Notes: a model not told the origin generated them from the letters alone. A stretch of 64,000 nt of DNA from Bradyrhizobium semiaridum (GCF_020329505.1 NZ_JAGKJJ010000026.1:1-64000); one strand, 5' to 3'; positions 36,506 through 45,132 are shown, numbered from the stretch's first letter. A program made the numbers and translations.

Positions 36506-37897
36506 CTAGCTCACCGGGTCGATCGCCGCGGATGGCGTGCCGCCGGCTTCCACCGCTTCGCCCGCGGCCAGGCAGAGATCCTCGCGGTAGCGCGCGGCCA
36601 CCAGTTGCACGCCGACCGGAATTCGTCCCACCAGACCGGTCGACACGACAAGCCCGGGCAGCCCCATGAACGGGATCGCGATCTGCGGCAGCTGCGCGTG
36701 CCAGACCCGCGCGAACGATGCCTCGTCCTTGCGGTCGAGCTGATCGGGGAACGGCAGCTCGGCGGACACCGGCATCAGCAGCACCGGATATTTATCGAGG
36801 AAGGTGAACCATTCGCGGGTCAGCGTGGCGCGGCGGGTCAGCGCCTGCGACAGGTCGAACGGATGCACCTTGGCGCGGTTGCCGCGCAGGCAGGCGAGCG
36901 CGCCGGGATCACCCTCGCGCTCGGCGGCCGCGAGCTGGGCCTCGTAGCCATCGCCGAGCCAGAGCCGGGTCTGGATTTCGGCCGCCTCGCGCAGCGGCGG
37001 CGTGTCCGATATCTCCTCCACGATCCAGCCCGCCGCTTTCAGGCGCTTGCCGGCATCGGCAACGGCGGCGACCACTTCGGGCACCGGATTGAGGCCATCA
37101 GGATTGAGGCACATCGCGATCCGCTTGTCCCGCGGCACGCCGACCAGCGGCACCGGCGCGTACCAGGGATCGCGAGGATCGGGCGCGGCCATCGCCGCCA
37201 GCGAGATGCGCAGATCATTGATCGTCCGCGCCAGCGGGCCGGAGACCGCGCTGATCTGCGGGCCGATCGGCCGCTCCGGCAGCGCCGCGTTGAAGGCCGG
37301 CAGGCGGCCCATGCTCGGCCGCAGACCGTGCACGCCGCAGGCATAGGCCGGATAGCGGATCGAGCCGGCGATGTCGGTGCCATGGGCGATGTGGCCGATG
37401 CCGGCCGCGACCGCGGCACCCGCGCCGCCCGACGAGCCGCCGGGCGTGATGGCGGGATCGCGCGGGTTCTTGGTGTCGCCGTGGATGAGGTTGGTGGTGA
37501 ACCAGCGATAGGAGAAGGCCGGGCAGTTGGTGCGGCCGAGCAGCACCGCGCCGGCCTTGCGCAGATTGGCGACCACCGGGTTGTCCGCCTTCGCGATCAC
37601 GTCGCGCTGCAGCTTCAGCCCGTTGGTGGTGGCATAGCCCTCCTGGTCGACATTGACCTTGATGGTGACGGGAACACCGGCGAGCGGCCCGACCTCGTCG
37701 CCGCGCGCAATCGCCGCATCGACGGACGCGGCCTGCGCCAGCACGTCGTCCGGCCGGTGATCGACCACCGCATTGATCTTCGGGTTGACCGCATCGAGCC
37801 GGTCAAGCCCCGCCTGCGCCGCCTCCTTCGCCGAAACCTTCTTTGATTTGATGAGGCCGGCGAGCTCAGTCGCCGACAGACGCCAAAGATCCTGCAT
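36506..37897 (-). CDS. Amidase-signature family hydrolase
   Basis: 463 residues. The Ser-cisSer-Lys triad is visible: Lys in GVPVTIKVNVD, cis-Ser in TPGGSSGGAGAAVAAGI, and nucleophile Ser in GTDIAGSIRYPA. The region GVHGLRPSMGRLP follows as in most members. It hydrolyses an amide; the substrate is not deducible. There are no GatB/GatC genes nearby, so it is not a tRNA amidotransferase. Start ATG 37897. Confidence 0.92.
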   Translation of the reverse strand: MQDLWRLSATELAGLIKSKKVSAKEAAQAGLDRLDAVNPKINAVVDHRPDDVLAQAASVDAAIARGDEVGPLAGVPVTIKVNVDQEGYATTNGLKLQRDVIAKADNPVVANLRKAGAVLLGRTNCPAFSYRWFTTNLIHGDTKNPRDPAITPGGSSGGAGAAVAAGIGHIAHGTDIAGSIRYPAYACGVHGLRPSMGRLPAFNAALPERPIGPQISAVSGPLARTINDLRISLAAMAAPDPRDPWYAPVPLVGVPRDKRIAMCLNPDGLNPVPEVVAAVADAGKRLKAAGWIVEEISDTPPLREAAEIQTRLWLGDGYEAQLAAAEREGDPGALACLRGNRAKVHPFDLSQALTRRATLTREWFTFLDKYPVLLMPVSAELPFPDQLDRKDEASFARVWHAQLPQIAIPFMGLPGLVVSTGLVGRIPVGVQLVAARYREDLCLAAGEAVEAGGTPSAAIDPVS

Positions 37898-37972
37898 GTG
37901 CTGCTGCTCCGTGTGACCGAGGCGTTTTAGCCCCCTGCGGAGCGCAAGGCCAGCGGCCTGCTGCCGGGCAGT

Positions 37973-38542
37973 TCAGCGGACGTGGGCGATATAATAGGCG
38001 AGATCCGCGATCTGCTCCTTGGCGATCGGCTGCATCACGTCGGCCATGGTGCCATCATAGCCGTGGCGGCTGTTGTCCTTGTATTCGGCGAGCGTCTTGG
38101 CGAGGTAGTCTTCGCGCTGGTTGGCGATGCGCGGGACGTTTTCCTTCCCGGAATAATCGGTGTTGTGACAGGAGTTGCAGCGGTTCTGCTGCGCCAGCGC
38201 CTGCCCCTTCGCCATCCGCGCCGGATCGCCGGCATCCGCCGGCGGCGCGGGCTTCGGCAGCGTGGCGATGAAGTCCGAAAAAGCGCGCAGATCGTCGTCG
38301 GTCAAGGGCTTCGCCATCTCGTTCATCGGCTCGAAGACGCGCAGCTTCTCGCGGAACATGAAGAGCTGGATCAGCGCATAGGGCGCCTGCTGGCCGCCGA
38401 GCGAAGGCGTGTTCTCGGTCTCCGACGTGCCGCGTTCGCCATGGCAGGCCAAGCACGCGGCGGCGCGCTCCTGGATGGATTCGGCGTTGGATGGGACAGC
38501 GATGGAGGCGAATACCAGGACCGCGGTGATGGTTTTGTACAT
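37973..38542 (-). CDS. Di-haem c-type cytochrome
   Basis: 189 residues with a signal peptide (MYKTITAVLVFASIAVPSNAES). Two haem-binding CxxCH sites, CLACH (about residue 30) and CNSCH (about residue 121), lie in two cytochrome-c domains, with axial Met candidates in FEPMNEMAKPL and GTMADVMQPI. This is a c4-like periplasmic electron carrier. It lies 147 bases downstream of the PQQ-dependent dehydrogenase gene on the same strand, so it is the natural electron acceptor of that enzyme (inference from position). ATG 38542 is preferred over the upstream alternative at 38557. Confidence 0.91.
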   Translation of the reverse strand: MYKTITAVLVFASIAVPSNAESIQERAAACLACHGERGTSETENTPSLGGQQAPYALIQLFMFREKLRVFEPMNEMAKPLTDDDLRAFSDFIATLPKPAPPADAGDPARMAKGQALAQQNRCNSCHNTDYSGKENVPRIANQREDYLAKTLAEYKDNSRHGYDGTMADVMQPIAKEQIADLAYYIAHVR

Positions 38543-38561
38543 TGGCACTCCCAACATATTC

Positions 38562-38670
38562 CGTCATCGCGAGGAGCCCGCGACAAAATTGCAGAGCAAT
38601 TTTGCGCTGAAGCGACGAAGCAATCCACTTCTCCGCAAGTGGAGGAATGGATTGCTTCGCTCGCAATGAG
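38562..38670. repeat. Family A palindrome with inserted hairpin
   Basis: CGTCATCGCGAGGAGCCCGC at the left and GGATTGCTTCGCTCGCAATGA at the right, with GAAGCGACGAAGCAATCC near the middle, are related to the copies at 1899 and 35618. The left half contains an extra hairpin CAAAATTGC-AGA-GCAATTTTG (38584-38604). It lies between the cytochrome and dehydrogenase genes. Confidence 0.8.
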
Positions 38671-38689
38671 GGTGTCCAAGTTACTTCTG

Positions 38690-39964
38690 TTACTGGCCGG
38701 CGACCTTCGGCTTGCCGTAGCTGACGCGGTAGACCGCGCCGTTCCAGTCGTCGGAGACCAGCATCGAGCCGTCCTTGAGCAGCATCACGTCGACCGGGCG
38801 GCCGACATATTTGTTGTCCTCGAGGAAGCCCGTCATGAACGGCTCCATCGATTTCACGGTGCCGTCCTTGTTCAGCTTGACGACGACGACGTCGCCGCCC
38901 TGCTTCTGCGACTTGTTCCAGGAGCCGTGGCGCGCGATGAAGATCGCGTTCCTGTAGCTCTTCGGGAACATGCTGCCGGTGTAGAAGCGCATGCCGAGCG
39001 CCGCGGTATGCGGACCCATCAGACCGACCGGCGCGGTGTAGTCCTTGCAGTTCTTGCCCCAGCCGAGCTCCTGATCGATGATGTTGCCCTGGTAGCAGTA
39101 CGGCGCACCGAAATCCTCGCCGGCCTTGGTGACGCGGTTGAGCTCGTCCTCCGGCACCGTCTCCGACAGCCAGTCGCGGCCGTTGTCGGTGAAGTACATC
39201 TGCTTGGTCTCGGGATTCCAGTCGAAGCCGACCGTATTGCGCACGCCGAGCGCGTAGACCTCGGCGCCGGAGCCGTCGAGATTCATGCGGCGGATCTGGC
39301 CATGGTCGGCGTCGTGCAGCACGTTGTTGCCGGGCTGGCCGACCGGAACGTAGAGCTTGCCGTCGGGGCCGATGGCGATGAACTTCCAGCCATGGGCCTC
39401 GTCCTTCGGCAGCTTGTCGTAGATGACGGTCGGCTTCGGCGGGTTGTCGAGATTGTCCTCGATCTTGTCGATCTTGGAGACCTTCGACAGTTCGGCGATG
39501 TAGAGCGTGCCGTCCTTGAAGGCGACGCCGTTCGGACGATAGAGGCCGGAGGCGATCACCTTGACCGAGCGTTTGCCGTCCTTGTTGACGATGGCATAGA
39601 CCTTGTCGACGAGACGGCTGCCGACGAACACCGTGCCCTTGTCGCCGAGCGCCAGCGAACGCGCATTGGCCATGCCGGCGGCATAGACCTCGACGTTGAA
39701 GCCCGCCGGCACCTTGAGCTTGGCGAGCGGCAGCTTGTCGGCGGACGCCGGCAGCGGCGGCGGCGCAACCGGCGCGAGCTTGGCCGCGGCCTCATTGTCC
39801 GGACGCCCGATCAGCGGCGAGCCCGGCGGCAGCGGCTGCGCGGCGGGCGCAGCGCCGGAGGCCGGCGGCGCGGCTGGCTGCTGCGCGGCAGCCCCGAACG
39901 TGAGAGCCCCAAAGACAGCGCCAGCCAGCAACAGGCTGCGCGGCGCCAACGAATGATCTGTCAT
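38690..39964 (-). CDS. PQQ-dependent sugar (sorbosone-type) dehydrogenase
   Basis: 424 residues from ATG 39964, which has AGGGGAGA upstream. A signal peptide (about residues 1-28, ending AAAQQ) and a Pro/Ala-rich linker precede a six-bladed beta-propeller of the GSDH/sorbosone dehydrogenase family. Propeller-strand motifs are FNVEVYAAGMANARSLALG, GLYRPNGVAFKDGTLYIAE, DEAHGWKFIAIGPDGKLYV, ALGVRNTVGFDWNP and RHGSWNKSQKQGGDVV. It oxidises aldose-type substrates in the periplasm using PQQ. The cytochrome gene downstream and the pqq operon 0.75 kb away on the other side fit this assignment. The exact substrate is unknown. Confidence 0.9.
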   Translation of the reverse strand: MTDHSLAPRSLLLAGAVFGALTFGAAAQQPAAPPASGAAPAAQPLPPGSPLIGRPDNEAAAKLAPVAPPPLPASADKLPLAKLKVPAGFNVEVYAAGMANARSLALGDKGTVFVGSRLVDKVYAIVNKDGKRSVKVIASGLYRPNGVAFKDGTLYIAELSKVSKIDKIEDNLDNPPKPTVIYDKLPKDEAHGWKFIAIGPDGKLYVPVGQPGNNVLHDADHGQIRRMNLDGSGAEVYALGVRNTVGFDWNPETKQMYFTDNGRDWLSETVPEDELNRVTKAGEDFGAPYCYQGNIIDQELGWGKNCKDYTAPVGLMGPHTAALGMRFYTGSMFPKSYRNAIFIARHGSWNKSQKQGGDVVVVKLNKDGTVKSMEPFMTGFLEDNKYVGRPVDVMLLKDGSMLVSDDWNGAVYRVSYGKPKVAGQ

Positions 39965-40051
39965 GCTGTTTCTCCCCTGGTGGAAGCTGCTCTTCCTTTG
40001 CGCCGATCGCTCAACCGGCGCGGGCAGCCTTCCCGTCCGTACTCTTGCGAG

Positions 40052-40065
40052 TTTGTCCGGACAAA
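40052..40065. promoter_or_regulatory. TTTGTCCGGACAAA palindrome
   Basis: A perfect 14-base palindrome about 88 bases upstream of the dehydrogenase start, between it and the DUF6894 gene. A TetR/GntR-type operator is possible; the regulator is unknown. Confidence 0.5.
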
Positions 40066-40129
40066 TGCAATCGGAAACGTGAGATGGCGCCGCACGCAAC
40101 GTTTGCACGGCGCGGCTTTTCTGTGCGGG

Positions 40130-40387
40130 TCAATGCCTGGTGATCGAGTGGTCCGGACGATCGAGAATGGCTTCGGTGAACGGGAACTCGAGCACGATTT
40201 CGCCCTCGTCATCGGTCACCTCGATGACGGCGCTGAGCAGTGCACCGTCGGCGCCCTCGGTCTTCAGCAGCTCGCGAATCATGGCCCGCGCCATCTCCCA
40301 GGCGCGATCGGGATCGCGCAGGATCTCGCCATCGGGATCGGAGATCAGTTCGTCGCCGATCCTTGTGTTGAAGAAATAGCGTGGCAT
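40130..40387 (-). CDS. DUF6894-type small protein
   Basis: 85 residues beginning MPRYFFNTRIGDELISDPDG with AWEMARAMIRELL and a final strand (EIVLEFPFTEAIL). The fold and length fit the DUF6894 family, abundant in Bradyrhizobium and Methylobacterium, unknown function. ATG 40387; the ribosome site is weak. Separated by 165 bases from the dehydrogenase gene and divergent from pqqA. Confidence 0.82.
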   Translation of the reverse strand: MPRYFFNTRIGDELISDPDGEILRDPDRAWEMARAMIRELLKTEGADGALLSAVIEVTDDEGEIVLEFPFTEAILDRPDHSITRH

Positions 40388-40711
40388 CGGCTGAAACTCG
40401 GCTCAGTTGGGTGCGCCGCGCTGACGCAGGCGCAAATCGTCTCCAGGACCTTGGGAGGAGGCACACCGGCCCCAGCCCGCCCCCAACATCACTATTCGCC
40501 GGACCGCGAACAACAGGAAAAAGGTCTGATGCCACGGGCTTTTGAGGCAAAGCCGCGCACAACTGCGTGAGTACTCCCGCAGCGACGTATCGCAACGCAA
40601 CATGTACTGGTGCAACGCAACGTTGCCAAAAATTTAAGTGGCGAACTTTTCCATCCGCAGTAGTTTAATCCGCAGGGCGGAAGTCGTCCGGTTGCAATGG
40701 GAGAAACCAAA
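40388..40711. other. Divergent intergenic region upstream of pqqA, no gene
   Basis: 324 bases between DUF6894 and pqqA. The pqq operon promoter must be here, but I cannot point to convincing -35/-10 elements. Base composition becomes more AT-rich from about 40560 to 40710. Confidence 0.5.
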
Positions 40712-40792
40712 ATGGCCTGGAAAGCACCGAAGATCGTCGAAGTGTCGGTCGGCATGGAAATCAACATGTATATGTGCGCCACCCGCAAGTAA
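40712..40792 (+). CDS. pqqA: PQQ precursor peptide PqqA
   Basis: 26-residue peptide, the ribosomal precursor of pyrroloquinoline quinone, beginning MAWKAPKIVEVSVGMEIN. The two residues that become PQQ are in place: Glu16 and Tyr20 in the E-x-x-x-Y motif (GMEINMY). GGGAGA precedes the ATG. pqqB starts 148 bases later; the gap contains weak hairpins (CCGC/GCGG at the stop, CTCCC/GGGAG near 40857-40870) that could reduce read-through and explain the usual excess of pqqA mRNA (inference). Confidence 0.96.
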   Translation: MAWKAPKIVEVSVGMEINMYMCATRK

Positions 40793-40940
40793 GCGGTCGC
40801 GCCCCACATACACGTTTAGCGTTTTAGCGCAGGTGGACGGTCCGGGCGTGAGGCCTCCCGACTAAGGGAGCGCTGATTCATGCCGGACCTCCACCTCGTC
40901 GTTTTTTGGATTCGATCAAGAATTCTCCGGGGGACGGATC

Positions 40941-41870
40941 ATGCTTCGCGTCGTCGTCCTCGGCGCCGCAGCGGGCGGCGGTGTTCCGCAGTGGAACTGC
41001 GGTTGCAGGGTGTGCAGGACAGCCCGAAGCGACCATCCGGAATTGCAGAGCACGCAAGCTTCGATCGCGGTCAGCGCCGACGGCGCGCACTGGTTCCTGG
41101 TCAACGCCTCTCCCGACCTGCGCCAGCAGCTGATCGCCGCGCCGCAATTACATCCGAAGTCCGGCGCGCTGCGCCACACGCCGATCGCCGGCGTCATCCT
41201 CACCAATGGGGAGATCGATGCCGTGGCGGGGCTGCTGTCGATGCGCGAGGGCTCGCCGTTCACGATTTACGCGCATGAGCGCGTGCTGGCGATCCTGCGC
41301 ACCAACAGCATCTTCAACGTGCTGAGCGAAAAGAATGTCGGGCGACAGCCGATCGCGGTCGGCCAAGCCTTCGAGCCCACCCTGTCCGACGGCACGCCGT
41401 CAGGCCTCGAAGTGCTGCCGTTCGAGGTTCCCGGCAAGGGTGCCTGGTATCTCGAGGGTCAGGCGCATCCGGCAGGCGCCGACGGCGTCGGCGATACGCT
41501 GGGCCTGCGTATTGCGGATAAGGCCAGCGGCAAATATTTCTACTTCCTGGCCGCCTGCGCGCGGGTCACCGACGACCTGAAGGCGCGGATCAAGGGCGCG
41601 CCGCTGGTGTTCTTCGACGGCACGGTGTGGCGCGACGACGAGCTCGTCGTGGCCGGGCTCGGCCACAAGACCGGCCAGAGCATGGGACACATCTCGATGT
41701 CGGGCGATCACGGCGCGATCCAGAGCCTCGCCGGCCTCGACATCGGACGAAAAGTGTTTTTGCATATCAACAACTCCAACCCGGCGCTGCTTGGGACCTC
41801 GGCCGAGCGCAAGGCTCTGGAACAGGCGGGCTGGCAAATTCCCGCCGACGGAACGGAGATCGTGCTGTGA
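40941..41870 (+). CDS. pqqB: PqqB metallo-beta-lactamase-fold oxidoreductase
   Basis: 309 residues. In PQQ synthesis PqqB hydroxylates the crosslinked Glu-Tyr intermediate (iron-dependent, metallo-beta-lactamase fold). The family start MLRVVVLGAAAGGGVPQWNCGCRVC carries the Cys-x-Cys-x-x-Cys structural zinc site. VNASPDLRQQL, GVILTNGEIDAVAGLLSMR and GHISMSGDHGAI follow. Its TGA overlaps the GTG start of pqqC. Confidence 0.96.
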   Translation: MLRVVVLGAAAGGGVPQWNCGCRVCRTARSDHPELQSTQASIAVSADGAHWFLVNASPDLRQQLIAAPQLHPKSGALRHTPIAGVILTNGEIDAVAGLLSMREGSPFTIYAHERVLAILRTNSIFNVLSEKNVGRQPIAVGQAFEPTLSDGTPSGLEVLPFEVPGKGAWYLEGQAHPAGADGVGDTLGLRIADKASGKYFYFLAACARVTDDLKARIKGAPLVFFDGTVWRDDELVVAGLGHKTGQSMGHISMSGDHGAIQSLAGLDIGRKVFLHINNSNPALLGTSAERKALEQAGWQIPADGTEIVL

Positions 41871-42646
41871 ATGTGGTGCCTACCAATACGATGACCGCGC
41901 TCTCGATCGGCAAGGGCATCACGCTCGACAGCGCCGAGGCGATGGAATCCGTGCTGCGCCAGATCGGCGCGACGCGCTATCACAGCCTGCATCCGTTCCA
42001 CCGCCTGCTGCACGGCGGCAAGCTGAACAAGGGGCAGGTACAGGCCTGGGCACTGAACCGCTATTATTATCAGAGCACGATCCCGCTGAAGGACGCGACG
42101 GTGATCTCGCGCTTCCGCGACCGCAATACGCGCATCGAGTGGCGCCATCGCATCGAGGATCATGACGGCGATCTCGGCACCGAGGGCGGCATCGAGCGCT
42201 GGCTCAAGCTGACCGAGGGCCTCGGCCTCGACACCGCCTATGTGGAATCCACCGAAGGCATCCTGCCGGCGACGCGTTTCGCGGTGGAGGCCTATGTGCA
42301 TTTCTGCCGCGACCGCACGCCGCTGGAGGCGATCGCCTCCTCGCTGACCGAATTGTTCGCGCCGAACCTGCACGAGGAACGCATCTCGGGGATGCTGAAG
42401 CACTACGATTTCGTTAATCCCGACATCATGAGCTATTTCAGCCGCCGCCTGACCCAGGCGCCGCGCGATGCCGGCTTTGCGCTCGACTACGTCAAGCAGC
42501 ACGCCAAGACGCAAGCGGAGCGCGAGGCGGTCTGCAATGCGCTGATCTTCAAGACCAATGTGCTGTGGGTGCAGCTCGACGCGCTGTACCACGCCTATGT
42601 CGACGGCCACATTCCGCCCGGCGCCTTCGTGCCGAAAACGAGCTAG
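41867..42646 (+). CDS. pqqC: PqqC pyrroloquinoline-quinone synthase
   Basis: Cofactor-less oxidase performing the final eight-electron ring closure and oxidation (EC 1.3.3.11). About 259 residues from GTG 41867, whose codon overlaps the pqqB stop; ATG 41891 (MTALSIGKG) is the alternative start. Family motifs: YHSLHPFHRLLHGGKLNKGQ, QAWALNRYYYQSTIPLKDA, EWRHRIEDHDG, EGILPATRFAVEAYVHFC, and FVNPDIMSYFSRRLTQAPRD. Confidence 0.96.
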   Translation: MNVVPTNTMTALSIGKGITLDSAEAMESVLRQIGATRYHSLHPFHRLLHGGKLNKGQVQAWALNRYYYQSTIPLKDATVISRFRDRNTRIEWRHRIEDHDGDLGTEGGIERWLKLTEGLGLDTAYVESTEGILPATRFAVEAYVHFCRDRTPLEAIASSLTELFAPNLHEERISGMLKHYDFVNPDIMSYFSRRLTQAPRDAGFALDYVKQHAKTQAEREAVCNALIFKTNVLWVQLDALYHAYVDGHIPPGAFVPKTS

Positions 42647-42655
42647 GAACGACAC

Positions 42656-42964
42656 ATGGCCAGCCGCAACATCAGCGTCAGCGAGACCAGTCGGCCGAAG
42701 CTGCCGCGCCACGCCAAGCTGAAATTCGACGAGACGCGGCAGGTCTGGGTGATCCTGGCGCCGGAGCGCGTGCTGGCGCCGGACGAAATCGCGGTCGAGG
42801 TGCTGCAGCTTTGCGACGGCGTGCGCAGCGTCGCGCAGATGGTCGACACGCTGGCGGAAAAATACGCCGCACCGCGCGAGGCGATCGCGACCGACGTGGT
42901 CGCGATGCTGCAGGACCTCGCCGACAAGGGCTTTCTCACCGAAGTGCGCGAGAGCACGGCATGA
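42656..42964 (+). CDS. pqqD: PqqD peptide chaperone (RRE)
   Basis: 102 residues. PqqD binds PqqA and delivers it to the radical SAM enzyme PqqE (prototype of the RiPP recognition element). KLPRHAKLKFDETRQVWVI, ERVLAPDEIAVEVLQLCDG and EVRESTA at the end match the family winged-helix fold. The ATG is 10 bases after the pqqC stop, and the stop overlaps the pqqE start (ATGA). Confidence 0.95.
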   Translation: MASRNISVSETSRPKLPRHAKLKFDETRQVWVILAPERVLAPDEIAVEVLQLCDGVRSVAQMVDTLAEKYAAPREAIATDVVAMLQDLADKGFLTEVRESTA

Positions 42965-44166
42965 GTGACACGCTCGCCGACAACAAGACATCCACAGGCC
43001 CGAGCGACGGGCTCGCCGTGCTGGAGAGCCGCCGCTCGGCGGCGGAGACCTACGGCATCCCGCTCGCGGTGCTGCTCGAGGTCACCCATCGCTGCCCGCT
43101 GCAATGCCCCTATTGCTCCAACCCGGTCGAGCTCGACCGCGGCTCGACCGAGCTGACCACGGAGGAATGGAAGAGGGTGCTGAGCGAGCTGGCCGAGCTC
43201 GGCGTGCTGCAGGTCCATTTCTCCGGCGGCGAGCCAACCGCGCGCAAGGACATCGTCGAGCTGGTGCAGCACGCGAGCGACGTCGGGCTGTATTCCAACC
43301 TGATCACCTCGGCCGTGCTGCTGACCAAGGACAAGCTGTCCGCGCTCGCCGATGCCGGCCTCAGCCATGTGCAGATCAGCTTCCAGGGCAACGAGCCTGT
43401 CGTCGCCGACCGCGTCGCCGGCCTGAAGGACGCGCATCGCAAGAAGCTCGAGGTCGCCAGATGGACGCGCGAGCTCGAGCTGCCGCTGACGGTAAACGCG
43501 GTGATGCACCGGCAGAACCTGCACCAGCTTTCCGACATCATCCAGATGGCGGTCGACCTCGACGCCGACCGGCTCGAGGTCGCCAATGTGCAGTATTACG
43601 GCTGGGCGCTGAAGAATCGCGCCGCGCTGATGCCGACCATTGAGCAGATCGAGGAGACCAGCCGCATCGTCGAGGAGGCGCAGCTACGCCTGAAGGGCAC
43701 ACTCGCGATCGACTATGTGGTGCCGGACTATTACGCGCTGCGGCCGAAGAAATGCATGGGCGGCTGGGGCCGCCAGTTCTTCAACATCTCGCCGGCCGGC
43801 AAGGTGCTGCCCTGCCACGCCGCCGAGAGCATCACCGGGCTGGAGTTCGAGTCGGTGCGCTCGAACCATTCGATCGCCTGGATCTGGCAGAACTCGGAGG
43901 CCTTCAACCGCTATCGCGGCACCGGCTGGATGCCGGAGCCGTGCAAGTCCTGCGAATTCCGCGAGGTCGATTACGGCGGCTGCCGCTGCCAGGCCTATGC
44001 GCTGACCGGCGATGCCGGCAACACCGATCCGGCCTGCGCGCTGTCGCCGCGGCATGAACAGATCTTCAAGCAGGCCGAGCAGGAATCGGCAGGCAGCCAG
44101 AGCCGCTTCCTCTATCGCAACTTTGCCGGCGGCACGCTGGAGACGGACGAACGCAATGGCGCCTGA
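42961..44166 (+). CDS. pqqE: PqqE radical SAM enzyme (Glu-Tyr crosslinking)
   Basis: 401 residues. Forms the C-C bond between Glu16 and Tyr20 of PqqA. The radical SAM motif Cys-x3-Cys-x2-Cys is CPLQCPYC and the SAM-binding loop is VHFSGGEPTARKD. The C-terminal SPASM auxiliary clusters use Cys residues in RPKKCMGGWGRQFFN, GKVLPCHAAESI, MPEPCKSCEFREVDYGGCRC and NTDPACALS. It overlaps pqqD by 4 bases and the following hydrolase by 11 bases. Confidence 0.96.
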   Translation: MSDTLADNKTSTGPSDGLAVLESRRSAAETYGIPLAVLLEVTHRCPLQCPYCSNPVELDRGSTELTTEEWKRVLSELAELGVLQVHFSGGEPTARKDIVELVQHASDVGLYSNLITSAVLLTKDKLSALADAGLSHVQISFQGNEPVVADRVAGLKDAHRKKLEVARWTRELELPLTVNAVMHRQNLHQLSDIIQMAVDLDADRLEVANVQYYGWALKNRAALMPTIEQIEETSRIVEEAQLRLKGTLAIDYVVPDYYALRPKKCMGGWGRQFFNISPAGKVLPCHAAESITGLEFESVRSNHSIAWIWQNSEAFNRYRGTGWMPEPCKSCEFREVDYGGCRCQAYALTGDAGNTDPACALSPRHEQIFKQAEQESAGSQSRFLYRNFAGGTLETDERNGA

Positions 44167-45127
44167 CGCCGATGCCGGAAAGGCCGCCAAACGCGCCGAT
44201 CCGTTCGCACCTCTGACATCGGAATGGCTCGATGTCGGCGACGGCCACGATCTCCATGTCGAGAGCGTCGGCCGCGAGGGCGGCGTTCCCGCGGTCTATC
44301 TGCATGGCGGGCCGGGCAGCGGCTGCCAGCCCGACCATCGCCGGCTGTTCGATCCCGAGCGATTTCACGCCGTGCTGTTCGACCAGCGCGGCTGTGGCCG
44401 CAGCCGGCCGAAAGGCAGCCGGCAGAGCAACACGACCGCGCACCTGATCGCCGATATGGAGAAGATCCGGGCGCGCTTCGGCTTTGAGCGCTGGATGGTG
44501 GTCGGCGGCTCCTGGGGCGCGACGCTCGCCCTGGCCTATGCGCAGGCGCATCCCGACCGCGTCAGCGGCCTCGTGCTGCGCGCGACCTTCCTTGGCACGC
44601 GCGAGGAGTTGGAAGACGTCTTTCTTCGCACCCTGCCGCGGTTCTATCCCGCGCTTTACGAGGATTTCCTCGACGTCCTGCCGGAGCATGAGCGCGCCGC
44701 GCCGCTCGATGCCTATTACCGTCGCATCCTCGATTCGAATATCGACGTGCATGGCCGCGCGGCGCGCGCTTGGCACGACACCGAGCGCGCGCTGTCGGAG
44801 CACACGCCGAAGCAGACGCGGCTCGACCCCCTGAAGGCATCGGGCGTCCTGCCCTCGACGCCGTTCATGGAAGCACATTATTTCGCCAATGACTGCTTCA
44901 TGCGGCCGAACCAGCTGATGGACGAGGCCGGCAAGCTCGCCGGCATTCCCGGCATCATGGTGCAGGGCCGCTACGACCTGCTCTGCCCGCCCGCGACCTC
45001 GCACGCCCTCGCCGCGCGCTGGTCGGGCAGCGAGGTGCGCATTGTCGACGGCGCCGGCCACATCCTCTACGACCCCGGCATCCGCAACGCCGTGATGAAG
45101 GCGATCGCCGACCTCGCGAAGGGCTAG
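44156..45127 (+). CDS. pip: Prolyl aminopeptidase-like alpha/beta hydrolase in the pqq operon
   Basis: 323 residues, S33-family peptidase/alpha-beta hydrolase. The oxyanion motif HGGPGSGCQPDHRRLFDP, nucleophile Ser119 (VGGSWGATLALAYA), Asp274 (GRYDLLCPP) and His302 (DGAGHIL) are all in place. The sequence DQRGCGRSRP is typical of prolyl iminopeptidases, which release N-terminal proline. The gene overlaps pqqE by 11 bases, so it is made with the PQQ enzymes. No pqqF/pqqG protease gene is in the window. A role in trimming the PqqA remnant is therefore attractive, but it is inference. Confidence 0.92.
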   Translation: MAPDADAGKAAKRADPFAPLTSEWLDVGDGHDLHVESVGREGGVPAVYLHGGPGSGCQPDHRRLFDPERFHAVLFDQRGCGRSRPKGSRQSNTTAHLIADMEKIRARFGFERWMVVGGSWGATLALAYAQAHPDRVSGLVLRATFLGTREELEDVFLRTLPRFYPALYEDFLDVLPEHERAAPLDAYYRRILDSNIDVHGRAARAWHDTERALSEHTPKQTRLDPLKASGVLPSTPFMEAHYFANDCFMRPNQLMDEAGKLAGIPGIMVQGRYDLLCPPATSHALAARWSGSEVRIVDGAGHILYDPGIRNAVMKAIADLAKG

Positions 45128-45132
45128 GAATC

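Noticed and set aside
38690..40108. Longer start for the PQQ dehydrogenase
   Set aside because: The extra 48 residues lack protein character. ATG 39964 has a strong ribosome site followed by a signal peptide.
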